Numbered from the stretch's first letter, positions 44,255-55,394 are shown. The stretch: 64,000 nt of DNA from Leptolyngbya sp. SIOISBB (GCA_010671905.1 JAAHII010000001.1:372001-436000), one strand, 5' to 3'. Numbers and translations: made by a program. The notes: generated by a model from the letters alone, not told the origin.

Positions 44255-44706
44255 AAATCTCAGTGATTTTTAAGCCTCAAAAGAGAGATCTTGGGCTGAT
44301 CGATCGCCACCATGACGCCTCTCCTATCGGTATTTTTATGGGCTCATCATAGGTATTTAGTTAGGTCTAGTCACCTGACATTAGAACTAGACATATTCCT
44401 AGTGAAATCAGCAGGTATCGCTACAGACTGACATCAAAATGCCCCTGCCCCTGCCTCATGTCCTCACAAAATCAATAGGCAGCTGGATGTCAGACTGGCT
44501 CCCCTGACTTCATTAACAGGGATAAATGTCTTGCTCAATCAGGATTCCAGAAACTTAGAAAACCTAGCTAAAAAGACGCCTAAAAGACTGTTCTAAATCC
44601 CCATAGAATCCAGAGTTACGGTTGTCCATCAGCTCAACTAAGCTATGACAGCATTCAGATTTATCGCCCGCCACAGCTAACTTGTTATCGTTTTTTAGGA
44701 AAGCAG
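44255..44706. other. Divergent intergenic region upstream of sir
   Basis: Between the IMPase gene and sulfite reductase. It must carry both promoters. I see a ribosome site (TTAGGA) before sir, no NtcA-like palindrome I would call, and no small frame with similarity. Confidence 0.45.
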
Positions 44707-46461
44707 ATGGAGAGAGTGACCCAGTCTTCTAACCGCATCTCCAAACGGAAGCCATCAAAGATAGAAAGCATTAAGGCTAATAGTAATTTTTTGCGCGAGC
44801 CCCTGGCGACAGAGCTATTACAAGAGACCACTCATTTTAGTGAAGCGGCCCTACAAATCCTCAAATTTCACGGGTCCTATCAACAAGATAACCGTGACCA
44901 TCGCCTCAAAGGGCAAGAAAAAGACTATCAAATGATGTTGCGGACAAGGACACCGGGCGGCATTGTTCCGCCTCAGTTTTATCTCGCCCTCGATCGCCTG
45001 TCAGACCTCTATGGCAATCACACCCTCAGAGCCACTAGCCGTCAGGCCTTTCAAATGCATGGGGTGCCCAAGCAGACGCTAAAAATAGTGATTGCCGATA
45101 TTATCCGCAGCATGGGGTCAACCCTGGGAGCCTGCGGCGACCTTAACCGCAATGTGATGGCACCAGCGGCCCCCTTTAAGCAGCGTCCAGACTATGCCTA
45201 TGCCTGGGAATATGCCCATAATGTGGCCAATCTATTTACCCCAAAAACGGGGGCTTACTATGAAATTTGGCTGGATGGCGACAAGATCATCAGTGGAGAA
45301 GAAGATCCCCAACAAAGCGTCGCCCGGCAGCCAATCTCCAAGGCTGAAAAATTGCCCGAATCAGTGGAACCTTTGTATGGTCCTAACTATCTACCTAGAA
45401 AGTTTAAGTGTTGCGTGACCGTGCCCGGGGATAACTCAGTTGATGTGTATACCCACGACATTAGTCTGGTTGTCATTACCAATCAAGCTGGCGAGCTAGA
45501 GGGCTTCAATGTACTCACAGGCGGTGGCATGGGACGCACCCACAATAAAGAAGACACGTTTGCCCGTTTATCCGATCCTCTGGGTTATGTCGATAAAGAT
45601 GATGTTTACACCCTGCTAACCACCATTGGGGCCATCCAAAGAGACTATGGCGATCGCACCAATCGCCTGCATGCCAGGATGAAATACCTGATCCACGACT
45701 GGGGTATCGACACCTTCAAAGCCAAAGTCGAAGCTCATTTCGGCAAACCTTTACAGCCCTTTAGGGAACTCCCTCCCTGGCAGTATCAAGACTTTTTAGG
45801 ATGGCACGAACAAGGGGACGGCAAACTGTTTCTCGGTATTTTAATCGAGAATGGCCGGATTCAAGATGATGGCAGTCGTAAGCTAAAAACAGCTTTGCGG
45901 GAAATCGTCCAGCAATTTAATTTACCGTTGCGCCTTACTCCGAACCACAACCTTATCCTCTCTGAGATTGAGCGATCGCACCGCCAAGCAATTACCACAA
46001 TTTTGGTCACCCACGGTGTTGAAATTGACCCCCATCATCTCAATGATCTGACCCGTTATGCCATGGCGTGTCCGGCCTTACCCACCTGTGGTTTAGCCAT
46101 TACCGAATCCGAAAGAGTCTTGCCCAGTGTTTTAGATCGCATTCATCAATTGCTAACGCAGTTAGACATGGCTAACGAACCCTTGGTGATCCGCATGACG
46201 GGTTGCCCCAATGGCTGTGTTCGCCCCTATTTGGCAGAATTGGGGCTGGTCGGCAGTGGCCCTGGCACCTATCAAGTCTGGCTGGGGGGCACGCCAGAGG
46301 GCACTCACCTGGCTCAGCCTTGGGGACAAAAGTTACAGATTGACCAATTAGAAGCTTTTTTAGAACCCCTATTCCGCCATTTCCAAACGCACCGGCAGCA
46401 GCATGAACGCTTTGGTGTTTTCTGCAATCGGATCGGACTTGATAACTTAACAAGAATTTAG
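44707..46461 (+). CDS. sir: Ferredoxin-sulfite reductase
   Basis: A 584-residue haem enzyme that reduces sulfite to sulfide with six electrons from ferredoxin, in assimilatory sulfur metabolism. It has the two half-domain repeats ('[20 protein letters not shown]', '[18 protein letters not shown]', '[13 protein letters not shown]', '[10 protein letters not shown]'), and the 4Fe-4S/siroheme cysteines in '[11 protein letters not shown]' and '[14 protein letters not shown]' near residues 453-510. '[17 protein letters not shown]' is typical of sulfite rather than nitrite reductase. The C-terminal end ('[13 protein letters not shown]') is complete. A DsrE-like gene follows after 9 bases, a usual pairing, but that gene is broken. 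Confidence 0.9.
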   Translation: MERVTQSSNRISKRKPSKIESIKANSNFLREPLATELLQETTHFSEAALQILKFHGSYQQDNRDHRLKGQEKDYQMMLRTRTPGGIVPPQFYLALDRLSDLYGNHTLRATSRQAFQMHGVPKQTLKIVIADIIRSMGSTLGACGDLNRNVMAPAAPFKQRPDYAYAWEYAHNVANLFTPKTGAYYEIWLDGDKIISGEEDPQQSVARQPISKAEKLPESVEPLYGPNYLPRKFKCCVTVPGDNSVDVYTHDISLVVITNQAGELEGFNVLTGGGMGRTHNKEDTFARLSDPLGYVDKDDVYTLLTTIGAIQRDYGDRTNRLHARMKYLIHDWGIDTFKAKVEAHFGKPLQPFRELPPWQYQDFLGWHEQGDGKLFLGILIENGRIQDDGSRKLKTALREIVQQFNLPLRLTPNHNLILSEIERSHRQAITTILVTHGVEIDPHHLNDLTRYAMACPALPTCGLAITESERVLPSVLDRIHQLLTQLDMANEPLVIRMTGCPNGCVRPYLAELGLVGSGPGTYQVWLGGTPEGTHLAQPWGQKLQIDQLEAFLEPLFRHFQTHRQQHERFGVFCNRIGLDNLTRI

Positions 46462-46470
46462 GCGCTTTCC

Positions 46471-46695
46471 ATGACCCATTATCTGATTTTAGGGGATCCT
46501 TTCGACTCCGCTGACTGGGAAACAATGCAGGAGATGATTATCAGCCTTAAGAAAAGTGGCCATGATGTGACGCTCTTTCTCTTGCGAAATGGAGTCCTCA
46601 TCGCGCGAAAAGGAACTTTGTTTGAGCCACATTTTTCAATCTATAGCAATCTGTACAAGGGTTCGGCGACCGCGAGTTCCACAGTCCTAAACTAG
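46471..46695 (+). pseudogene. DsrE-family gene truncated by an IS
   Basis: The first ~60 residues ('YLILGDPFDSADWETMQEMI', 'SLKKSGHDVTLFLLRNGVLIARKG') match the start of the DsrE/F-like sulfur-relay fold, a small protein commonly encoded next to sulfite reductase. At about 46655 the sequence changes to an IS4-type transposase body and the frame ends with foreign residues at 46695. It starts 9 bases after sir, so it was in one operon. Confidence 0.8.
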
Positions 46696-47351
46696 CGGAG
46701 TGGCTGGATTCTAAAGGCTTAGTCTTTGTCCTCAGACAGAAGAAAGACCTGCACTTTCAAACTGCTGGCGAGACCGAGTACCAAGTGGTGCAAGACCTCG
46801 ACATCCGCCCCGGCATGAACCAGTTTTATCCCGCTGTGACCTGCAACAAAGGCGATGGTCTCGGCCCGTTCAATCTCGCCATTTATTGGAAACGACCCTA
46901 TCGTGGACAAGGCCCCAAAGCCCCCTGGTATATCCTGACCAATCTGTCGGAAGTCAAGCAAGTCATGGCGATTTATCGCTGTCGCTGGGGTATCGAACAA
47001 CTCTTCAAAGACTGCAAAACCGGCGGCTACAACTTGGAAGAGACCCAAGTGAATGACCAGCGATTTTTGGCGTTAGTGTTGCTGATTGCCCTCGCCTATA
47101 CCTTCGCCACCTTCCACGGACAACGGCTGCGCCAATTACGGTTAAACCACTATGCCGGACGTCTCCAAGAACACCAGGAAACAACCCTACGGCAAAGTGA
47201 CTTTAGTTTGGGACTCTATGGCCAACGCTGGATTTATGCCATGGAACTTTGGCATCATGGGGCGGTACAACTGATAGCCCTCAAGCCCCATAAACGGCTC
47301 TTTTTTCAGCGAGGCCTACAGACTTTATCCCTCATGCAGAAAGCCTTCTAG
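46662..47351 (+). pseudogene. IS4-family transposase, 3' part only
   Basis: Starts abruptly inside 'FGDREFHSPKLAEWLDSKG' (the second catalytic aspartate) and continues 'IYRCRWGIEQLFKDCKTGGY', with the Y-(2)-R-(3)-E-(6)-K type glutamate motif, and 'LIALAYTFATFHGQRLRQL' to TAG at 47349-47351. The N-terminal third with the first aspartate is missing, so it is inactive. The right end of the element is not obvious; a spacer repeat (ctccgggcaggcttcgcc) follows at 47415-47450. Confidence 0.9.
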
Positions 47352-47537
47352 CTGGGTTGTCACCCGTTGAGCTTAATTAGACTTTAATTAGACTCTGATG
47401 CCTCTCCTAAGCCCTCCGGGCAGGCTTCGCCAAAGGCAAGGAGAGGTTAGGTGAGGTTTTTCTAAGCAAGCACAACTCCAGTTTTTAACTTGGACCTGGC
47501 TTATTTGAATTGTCGGTTACTGAGCTTCTGAGAGTTG

Positions 47538-48821
47538 TTATGGGGAGTTGTGCAATGGACTCACCGAATGGTCTGCAGCATCCTGATTTGTGGTTGGCTG
47601 AGTCGACTTAAGAACCTTGGCGACTAGCACCAGGCAGCCCACCAACAGCAAGGCGCTGACGCTAAACACGCCTCGATAACCGATCGCTTGAGCCAGTACC
47701 CCACTGAGCGCGGCAGCGATCATACCGCCAATGCCGATAAACGAAGTCTGCAGCGTATAGTCGGTACCCGCCATATCGGGGTGACTTTTGTCCATCATGA
47801 TGGTCAGACTGGTGGTACCGACCATCCCCAGGGCAAAGAAAACGATGCTGACAATGCCATACAGCACAGGCATTTGGGTTAAGCCAAAGGTTGGCAAAAA
47901 GTAGGAAAGCATCCCCAACAGGGCAATGCTTGTGGCGATCAGGAGCGATCGCTGCCGCCCCCAGCGGGAAACCACAATCCCTGCGGTCAAAGCGCCCACC
48001 ATGGTCATTGCGGTACCAGTGATTCCCAACAGTGAGCCAATGTCTGTCAAAGTTAGGCCTTGGTCCACCAGTAGGGGGCGAAACATGGTCATAGAAAGAT
48101 TTTGAGCCGCTGCATAGAGTCCCAGAATCAGAAGCCACACCAACATGCCTGGCCGCTGGCAAAATCGCCAAAAGATCGTGAAGTAGTTCCGTAGAGTCAA
48201 CGGAGCGGTCAAAGTCGGGGCGGTAAGGTCTCGGGGTGGCTCTCGATACAACAGTACCGGCACCAGGGCGACCAACATCAAAACTGCCAACACCCCCAAA
48301 CTAGGTTGCCAGCCCCAATGCTCTAGCAAAATCAGCATCCCGCCCCCGCCAATCATTTTTCCGAGAGACCCCCCGACGCCCTGCACTGCATTACCCATGC
48401 CCCGCTCTTGAGTTGCCAATAATCGCAAGGCCAGAGCATCGGTAGCAATATCTTGACTGGCGCAGCCCGTGCCCAGCACCCCTAACCCGATCAACAGTAC
48501 TGGGAGTTGAGTAGCTAAATCCAGACGGCTGCAAATTAGGGTGATGCCGACCACCCAAAGTTGGAAGAAAACGATCCAAAAGCGATAGTGACCCCAGCGA
48601 GCTACGCTGTAGCGATCGATCAACGGTGCCCAGAGAAATTTGAACGTCATGGCGATCGCGACTAAGGGCAACAGACCAATAGCCTTGAGAGACATGCCTT
48701 GTTGCCGCAACAAGACCGGTAGCGCTTCGTACAGAAACCAGAACGGCAGAAACTGCGACACGTATAAACTGCCGAGCAAGCCGTATTTTTTCAGGCGTTG
48801 GATGGAGGAGGCGGTAAGCAT
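47538..48821 (-). CDS. MFS transporter, RhtX/FptX siderophore-uptake type
   Basis: A 427-residue, 12-helix permease. 'LYVSQFLPFWFLYEALPVLL' at the N-terminus, 'WAPLIDRYSVARWGHYRFW' after helix 2 and 'GTGCASQDIATDALALRLL' in helix 4 are close to the AmpG/RhtX/FptX group. Members pass ferric siderophores or muropeptides across the plasma membrane. It starts 62 bases downstream of the TonB-dependent receptor and is therefore the inner-membrane partner in one uptake operon with an AraC regulator upstream. ATG 48821 follows a purine-rich stretch. Regulation by iron is expected, but no Fur box was picked out. Confidence 0.85.
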   Translation of the reverse strand: MLTASSIQRLKKYGLLGSLYVSQFLPFWFLYEALPVLLRQQGMSLKAIGLLPLVAIAMTFKFLWAPLIDRYSVARWGHYRFWIVFFQLWVVGITLICSRLDLATQLPVLLIGLGVLGTGCASQDIATDALALRLLATQERGMGNAVQGVGGSLGKMIGGGGMLILLEHWGWQPSLGVLAVLMLVALVPVLLYREPPRDLTAPTLTAPLTLRNYFTIFWRFCQRPGMLVWLLILGLYAAAQNLSMTMFRPLLVDQGLTLTDIGSLLGITGTAMTMVGALTAGIVVSRWGRQRSLLIATSIALLGMLSYFLPTFGLTQMPVLYGIVSIVFFALGMVGTTSLTIMMDKSHPDMAGTDYTLQTSFIGIGGMIAAALSGVLAQAIGYRGVFSVSALLLVGCLVLVAKVLKSTQPTTNQDAADHSVSPLHNSP

Positions 48822-48883
48822 CGAGTGAGGTCAGGGGGGCACGGTTTAGAGGGTCAGAACTTGAGGTAGCTACCCGCTACGAC

Positions 48884-51428
48884 TCAAAAATTGATAGAGA
48901 AGGAGCCAATGATGGTGAACGGTTCCCCAGGTTCGATGCCCCGAACGCGAGAGATCGGCGTGCCCTGAATGTAGTCAGTATCAAACAGGTTTTTGAAATT
49001 TAGGGCCATTTCCCAGTTGTCACGCTCATAGAAAAGGGCGGCATTGGTCACTAGGTAGTCGTCTAGCTGAAAGCTGTCGTTCAGATCGCCGGGGCGATCT
49101 CCCACATAATTAAGGCCAAAACCCAAGCCGAGTCCTGCCAGGTCACCCGTTTGGAATGTGTACGTTGTCCACAGGTTAGCGCTGTGCTCGGGAATACCAG
49201 CCAAGCCGTTGCCAGTGGCGAATTGATTGTCTTGGGTAATGCGGGCATCGGTATAGGCATAGTTAGCCAAAATCTGCCAGCCCGGTAAAATCTCGCCCAA
49301 AATATCAAGCTCGACCCCTTGGCTACGCTGCTCGCCTGTCGCTACTGAAGCATTGAGAAACGCTGGTGCGCTTGGATCAAGGGTGGCGACGTTTTGCCGG
49401 GTGATATCAAAGTAAGCCAGGGTCGCTATCAAGCGACGGTCAAACAGCTCTGTTTTGACCCCGACCTCGAACCCTTCTCCGGCTTCGGGATCAAGGAAAT
49501 CACCGACGATATCAGTGCCGCCGTTAGGGAGTGAAGGATTGAGAATAGCTGGCATACAGCGCCAGTTCGGGCAGGGGTTGATAAACGATGCCAAGTCGAG
49601 GGGTCACGGCATCGACGGTCTGATCGACCTCACTACCCATTGGTGAAAAGAGTGAGGGGGCATTCTCGACCTCTTGAGTCACCGTATCGTAGCGAATACC
49701 CGCTAGAAAGTTCAATCCTGGAATAATTTCAATTTGATCCTGAGCGAAAAATCCCAGGCGTGTGGTGGTAAATTCTTGCACTCGCGCCGCATTCGGTAAC
49801 TGGTCAAATGACAAACGGGGTACCGTACCATAGGTGGGATTAAACACATTCAGGGGTGAGCGAGCAAACAAGTTACCCCGAGCATTCAGGTCGCTAAAAT
49901 TGCGGCTTAGATCGAAACCCATCAAGACAGTGTGATTAAGGCTGCCGGTGGCAAAGGTGCCGACCACATCTGTCTGGAGTCCGTAATAGTCTTGATACCA
50001 TTCCGTCGCAGTAATCACCCGCACAGCAATGCCAGCCGGTTCAACAAAGGCGAGCGGGGTAAAGGCCGAGGCGTTGTAATCCTGGCTGCTGTAGCGAAAC
50101 GCATTGCGGACTTTCCAGTTATCGCTAAAGTCATGTTCTAGTCGATATCCGCCCCCAAAAAAGTCGCGCTCAACGACATCATCAGGTTCACCAATCACGC
50201 GATCGCGGGGCACATCGACAACGCCATCGCCAAACGCGAGGAGTCCAGAGTCATTGGGTCGCTCATCGTTAAGGTATTCAAAATCCAGGGCCAGGGTGGT
50301 GCGATCGCTGATGTCCCAAGTCATCACTGGAGCCACAAACGTTCGCCGTAGCCCTTGATCAAAATCTCGAAAGCTGTCTTGACGAGACACCAGGGCGTTG
50401 AGTCGATAGCGCAGGCTACCATCCGCATTGAGGCGATCGGAAAAATCTAACTGCGGACGAATCAGCGTCCGGCTACCCACTTGCAATTGCGCTTGATAAA
50501 ACGGCTCTGGGGTGGGCTGCTCGGTAATGATATTAATGACGCCCCCCGGCTGAATTTCGCCGTAGAGAATCGAGGCGGGGCCTTTGAGCACTTCGATTTG
50601 TTCGACATTGGCAGTTTCTGGTAATGTTATCAACCCAGAATTAGACAGAGAATCTGATGCCGATAGACTAAACCCATCCCGCAATAGTCGTGCGCCTTGA
50701 AAACCTCGAATGCTGTATTGGAAGCCAGCGCCTTCAGTTGAGTCAACCACGACGCCGCTGACATTGCGCAGGGCTTCGTCCAGTTGAATCACTTGCTGAT
50801 CGTCCAGCACCTCACGGGGAATCACCTGTACTGACCCTGGAATTTCCAGAATCGGCGTGTCGGTACGGGTGCCGGTGCCCGCATTGGGGACAAAATATTC
50901 GCTGCCTGCCCCTTCTCCGGTCACATTGAGACGCAAAGTCTCACTGCGATCCACCTCCTCAAGGGAGGTTGGCTCATCAGTGCGATCGCCCTCAGGGCTG
51001 GTTTCAGCGTCAGGAGCTTGTGCGAGGACTGAGGAGTTGGCAGTATCAGTAGGGCGAATGGTAAAGACGAGCACAGCCGCCGCATCCCCATTCGGAATCA
51101 CCTCACCACCCGTTACCCGCACTTGCACCCGATGATTATCTAGAGCTGCAACAGTGACAGCGTCAATGCCAGGTGCTGGGGCAATCTCCGTCAGAGAAGC
51201 TCCAGGTGCAAGTTGGACATTGACAATATCGGCTTGCCAAGTTTGGTCATCTTGACTAATGACAATGGGCGGCCGCTCTCCATCTGCTGTCTCTAATTGC
51301 AGAGTCAGCCCTGTCGGCGTTTGCTCTAACTGCACCTCAATGATCTGAATGGTGCTGGCCGAGGCCACCTCAACCACTAACAGACCCGCTATCGCCCCAC
51401 ATAACACACTCGCTTGACATCCACTCAT
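48884..51428 (-). pseudogene. TonB-dependent siderophore receptor with a single frameshift
   Basis: Signal peptide (about 1-25), then an AMIN domain (about 27-110, 'TIQIIEVQLEQTPTGLTLQL'), a plug domain ('IPGSVQVIPREVLDDQQVI', 'RNVSGVVVD', 'LKGPASILYGEIQPGGVINI') and a barrel to the aromatic last residue ('SFSINF'). Near 49526 three G bases on the plus strand (CCC in the gene) shift the frame: the first part ends 'YSQSFTP' then TAA, and the second resumes 'NGGTDIVGDFLDPEAGEGFE'. With two C the frame is restored. Real decay, slippage or a read error cannot be told apart. ATG 51428 is preferred over the upstream GTG. It takes up ferric siderophore across the outer membrane. Confidence 0.9.
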
Positions 51429-51577
51429 GCTCAGACTCCCACACACACACATTGACGGTTTAAGAACTCTAGTAGTTGAGAACTATACGCAGTAACGAAT
51501 GCGGAAATCATCCCGAAATGGATTTTTTCTATCCCGAAACGGATAATTTTGGAGCTGGGTAAAAGTCAACAAGGGAT

Positions 51578-51709
51578 TTAGGGTGCGTCATCCATTAATC
51601 ACAGAAACCTTGGGGGCGAAGCACACCCGCGCCTGCATTCACTCCACAGGCTAGGGGCTGTCGTTCTTGTACTGAAAGGATTTGACCGCTAGATGATGAC
51701 AGTACCTAG
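51578..51709. repeat. 132-bp MITE (same family as 6916-7047)
   Basis: Lies in the gap between the AraC regulator and the receptor, beginning TTAGGGTGCGTCATC and ending GATGACAGTACCTAG. Length is 132 bases. The rest of the 51453-51872 gap shows nothing else recognisable. It may affect transcription of the receptor operon by position. Confidence 0.85.
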
Positions 51710-51872
51710 GGCATTGCCCACCCCCCTCAGCGACCGACTATTATTTCTCGCCTTGCTGCCGCGCTTGTATCAGAGCCTCGCGTAAATGAGGTTAACTTTA
51801 CGACCAGGCAGAACTCACTCTTCTACCTTGAGTGCTTATTCTGTGGGCCTTGAAAGCCTGTTCTTTTGTGGC

Positions 51873-52883
51873 CTAGAGTGCCTTATAGGATTTGGGAGTG
51901 ACGCCAAACTGACGCTTAAAGGCGGCTGAAAACTGGCTCGGACTAGCATAGCCAATGGCATGAGCGACGTGAGCGACGGAATGAGTCCCCTGTTCCAATA
52001 ACCACTGAGCCTTTTCCATCCGACATTGGTGCAAATAACCGAACACCGTAGTCCCAAATACCTCACGAAATCCCCGCTTCAGCTTGAAATCGTTCATCTC
52101 AGTTTGGTGTGCTAACGCCTTGAGGGATGGGGGGTGAGTCAGATTGCCCACTAAAATATCCCGCGCTCGATACAGACGCTCAATATCCTCGCCTTTGAGC
52201 GGAAACTGTGGTCGAGGCACTAGGGCTGACTGTTGCACCTGCGCCAATTTCATCACAATCAGTTCTAACGCTTTGCTTTCTAAATACAAGCGCTTGAGCG
52301 TGCCTTGATAAGGACAGTTCATGATTTTGTGTAACACCGACAGCATGGCTGGGGTGGTTTGGTTCATGGTAACCAGTACAGTTGACTCGGCAGTTTGATG
52401 GGCCAGGGTTTGGCCAAAATTGAGTCCTTCGTGGTCGGGCGATAACAAATCCGCAAATTGCTCGGATTGAATTCCCAGGGTTAGCACCTCTACAGTTTGG
52501 TTGGCGGCATAACAGGTCTTTGCCTCAATTCGCCCGGCCATAAAGCCAATGAGGTTAATGCCGGGGCGCAGGGCAATCTCAGCATTGTGACCTGGCAAGC
52601 ACTGCACTGCGCGACCAGACAAACAGAATCGCACCGCCCAGTTTGAAAGCTGCTCAATGTTCTCAATAAACGTCACTTCTTGTCGGAGCTCAGCTCGGTT
52701 CAAGACCATATCAAGTCCTTCCCTGACCTGAATGCAGCGACTTTCCCAAATACCAAACGACTCATCTAAGTCCCAGGATAATTCATCTGTATCAACTCGC
52801 CACCGCCCACCCGTTTGTTGTTGCGATGCCCTCATCATGGTGGGAATCGTGTCGGCAGAGAGGGTGATATTGAGAGTCGTCAT
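51873..52883 (-). CDS. AraC family regulator, PchR-like
   Basis: A 336-residue regulator with a C-terminal double helix-turn-helix (about 235-335: 'SLKALAHQTEMNDFKLKRGF' and 'SVAHVAHAIGYASPSQFSAA', then 'KRQFGVTPKSYK'). The N-terminal half is of the PchR type, which binds ferric siderophore and activates receptor genes in Pseudomonas. Genes for the TonB receptor and RhtX/FptX permease follow on the same strand, so it probably activates them when its siderophore is present. A MITE now sits between regulator and receptor. Confidence 0.9.
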   Translation of the reverse strand: MTTLNITLSADTIPTMMRASQQQTGGRWRVDTDELSWDLDESFGIWESRCIQVREGLDMVLNRAELRQEVTFIENIEQLSNWAVRFCLSGRAVQCLPGHNAEIALRPGINLIGFMAGRIEAKTCYAANQTVEVLTLGIQSEQFADLLSPDHEGLNFGQTLAHQTAESTVLVTMNQTTPAMLSVLHKIMNCPYQGTLKRLYLESKALELIVMKLAQVQQSALVPRPQFPLKGEDIERLYRARDILVGNLTHPPSLKALAHQTEMNDFKLKRGFREVFGTTVFGYLHQCRMEKAQWLLEQGTHSVAHVAHAIGYASPSQFSAAFKRQFGVTPKSYKAL

Positions 52884-53089
52884 TAGATTCAGACTTACGT
52901 TTGGCTAATGAAAAATTCTCTCATTAAACTGGTCCGATCACCTCAGGATTTCAGCGATGCCCGCAATAGCGAGGGCTTACTAGACTCCAGCTAATTTAGC
53001 AGCCTTGTCTAGAACTCGAAATCAATCTCCTCACTCTCTATATCTGCTGTAATGAAAGTATTCGACCTTGCCCAAAGGGCTCTGCAACC

Positions 53090-53230
53090 CTGTTACCGTC
53101 ACTCGACTAGTAGACAACGGTGTAAATTTGCATGCCATGCGTGATGGGCAATGGGAAAGGGGAGCAAGAAAGAGCAGATTCTGGAAGGGTATCGCGACTT
53201 GTGCCATAGGAGAATGGCCTGTTTTCTAGG
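53090..53230 (+). pseudogene. Unrecognised coding remnant, copy 2
   Basis: Reads 'TRLVDNGVNLHAMRDGQWER' and 'KSRFWKGIATCAIGEWPVF' to TAG, homologous in coding sense to the minus-strand stretch at 17557-17670. No start is nearby. The rest of the 52884-53294 gap shows no gene. Confidence 0.5.
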
Positions 53231-53294
53231 CAATGCCGCCCTTTAACCGGCTGTGCTAACGTCGAATTGAGGGCTCATGATGCTGGGGTAAGTT

Positions 53295-53939
53295 ATGTTT
53301 AAGCAACTTTTCGTCAGTTTGGGTGCGGTGTCAATTTTGACCATGAGCGCTGCGATCGCACCAGCCGCTGATGATATTGAAACTGAGTTGGCCAGCGTTG
53401 AGTCGGCAGCATTGGGTATCGACTCAGACTTGCCCTGGTCAGAAATCGTACAAATTAATGACCCGTTTGAGGGCAGCTTTGTTGGCGTGTTCGATCGCCA
53501 TTCCTTTTTTGGGCGTTTACTCAATACCAGCGTGCGCGTTGAGGTTCAAAGTCTTTGGACGCGAGATTATATTAGAGTGCTGTCGATCGTTCGCGATCGC
53601 GACTGCTTGAGTCAGCCTGCCGGAGTCGCCATCTCGCCGAGATGTTCCGAATTCAATAATGCTCGCAATATCACTCGACTGTTGATCAAGATTGAAGATG
53701 ACGTCATCGAGATGACGGGGCAGGGCAGTACCTTTTCAGTCAGTGATCGGGTGGCTGCAGCGCTGCAAAGTGCCCCTGATGAGGTCATCAAGATTCGCCT
53801 AATCAGCGAGAACGGCGAAACCATTGACAGCGAAATTGGCAAGGGAACGGTCGAGGCATGGAAAACGATTTACGGTGTTGAAGCGATCGCCGGTTGCTAT
53901 CCCGATCAATCACAATCACAATCACAATCACAAAGTTAG
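53295..53939 (+). CDS. Secreted protein of unknown function
   Basis: A 214-residue protein with an N-terminal signal ('MFKQLFVSLGAVSILTMSAA', cleavage near APA-AD at 24-26). The mature part is acidic and beta-rich ('IKIEDDVIEMTGQGSTFSVS') with two possible disulfide cysteines ('DRDCLSQPAG', 'SPRCSEFNN'). The end is a Ser-Gln run from a (tcacaa)n microsatellite at 53909-53935, which could vary in length. I recognise no family. It stands alone, convergent with a broken gene. Confidence 0.65.
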   Translation: MFKQLFVSLGAVSILTMSAAIAPAADDIETELASVESAALGIDSDLPWSEIVQINDPFEGSFVGVFDRHSFFGRLLNTSVRVEVQSLWTRDYIRVLSIVRDRDCLSQPAGVAISPRCSEFNNARNITRLLIKIEDDVIEMTGQGSTFSVSDRVAAALQSAPDEVIKIRLISENGETIDSEIGKGTVEAWKTIYGVEAIAGCYPDQSQSQSQSQS

Positions 53940-53999
53940 CCATTACTCATCGTTCCTGCTTGGAAATAAATTTTTAAATCGTTAATTTAGATAGCGTAG

Positions 54000-55190
54000 T
54001 TAGTTGCGCGATCGCCGCTGGAATCTGTTCAGGATCATCGACAAAAACGCTACTAGCAGCGTTGGCTGTCCACGCTTCATAAAATGCTCGATAAATGCTC
54101 GATTCTTGTAGTAGCTGTTGGGCAAAAAGACGTGGGGAATGTCTAACAAGGTGCAGAGGATGTGGCCATGTAGGCGATTCTTCACGATCACTTCATATTG
54201 ACGAAACTGGTAAATAGCACTGTGCACAAAACTCCAGGTTTGGTGTTGTCGGTCGGGCCGATGAACCTGAGTGAAAAGCCTCTCTGGCCGGAAATGAGTA
54301 TCCCACTGATGTAGCGAAGCCCACTCGCGAGGGTGACGCAGCCGCCGCTGCCAAACTGCCCGGAAGAGATGCCCAAGGGCTCGCACCTGAAACAGTTTTT
54401 TCAGCGCCTCTGCCGTTCCTTGGTCGGGGCGTAAAAGCCAATGGCTATCATATAGCCAGTGATTTTCGTAGGAAGGCCAGTCGCTAATGTCTACAGGTGA
54501 AAAGTGCCAATCATCTACGGCTAATTACGTTGGCAATTCAATGTCTTTGCGACAGTGATATAGAAGACCTTGAGGGGGACGATTGATGGCAAAATCAGCC
54601 AGATCGATTAGTTGAAATGCGGCATCCGGGGCCATCAGTACCTGGCAGTTATCAAATGCCTGACAGGCTAGGTCATAGCTGAGACGATCACGGGTGAATA
54701 ATGTCAGATTAGGGTGCTGATTCATGACCTGCCGTGCTTGTTCTAACTTGTGCTCATGCCGAAAAAATACGGTCTGAGGAAGATAACGATGGGACGTTCC
54801 GGATAGTTGGCAATGACAGTTTCTCGAAAGGCTTGGTGAGCGGGCCAGAGATCGCCAAAATTGCCACCGCCCAGAAGAAAATCGGTCCCTCCAGCAGTTG
54901 TTGCTCTAACTCATCAAAAGCAAAATCGGCTTAACAAGCAGTGTACTTAACTTGACTCTGGGCGACGACTTGCAAGTACCAAAGACTTCCTAACCAAATG
55001 AGGTGATCGCCCAAATTGGGATAACTGGGATAATCCAACAACGCACATTGCGAGTATGGAAACAGCTTTTCGAGTGCTTGATGTAACTGGGATTGCAGGG
55101 GGCGGCGCTCTCAATACGAGAGTTCTCAGAAGGGGGATGCATAGCTCATGCTCTGGTTTACGAGGCAAGTCATATCGCCGTGGTAATTCC
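54000..55190 (-). pseudogene. Polysaccharide pyruvyl transferase gene, multiply frameshifted
   Basis: Fragments in several minus frames line up in order: 'ALLDYPSYPNLGDHLIWLGS' (about 55070-54990), 'GGNFGDLWPAHQAF' (about 54870), 'IVIFPQTVFFRHEHKL' (about 54770), 'LFTRDRLSYDLACQAF' and 'MAPDAAFQLIDLADFA' (54725-54525), then 'EVIVKNRLHGHILCTLLDIP' (54200-54110). These are successive conserved parts of a pyruvyl transferase, which decorates cell-surface polysaccharide with pyruvate. At least four frameshifts or stops separate them, so the gene is dead. Confidence 0.85.
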
Positions 55191-55394
55191 CTGTTCGAGC
55201 TATAGAGCGCCCCAAGGTTGGATAAAACCGAAGCTTGATATAGTCGAGAGCAGTTGAGCTAGAATCATCGGCTTGGTCAACCCCTGATCCAGTTTGAGTT
55301 TGGCAATATCCCTGACTTAATCAAGGGGGATCAGTGTCCTCGTCAACCTCCTACCTCAACTAGATCGCTCACCCAGCGCAACGAACCGCTCTCT

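Noticed and set aside
46471-46695. Complete small DsrE protein
   Set aside because: The last residues derive from the IS junction, and the family is about twice as long, so it is a truncation.
53909-53935. (tcacaa)n run as a regulatory repeat
   Set aside because: It is in frame and codes the Ser-Gln tail of the secreted protein; only its length variation is of interest.
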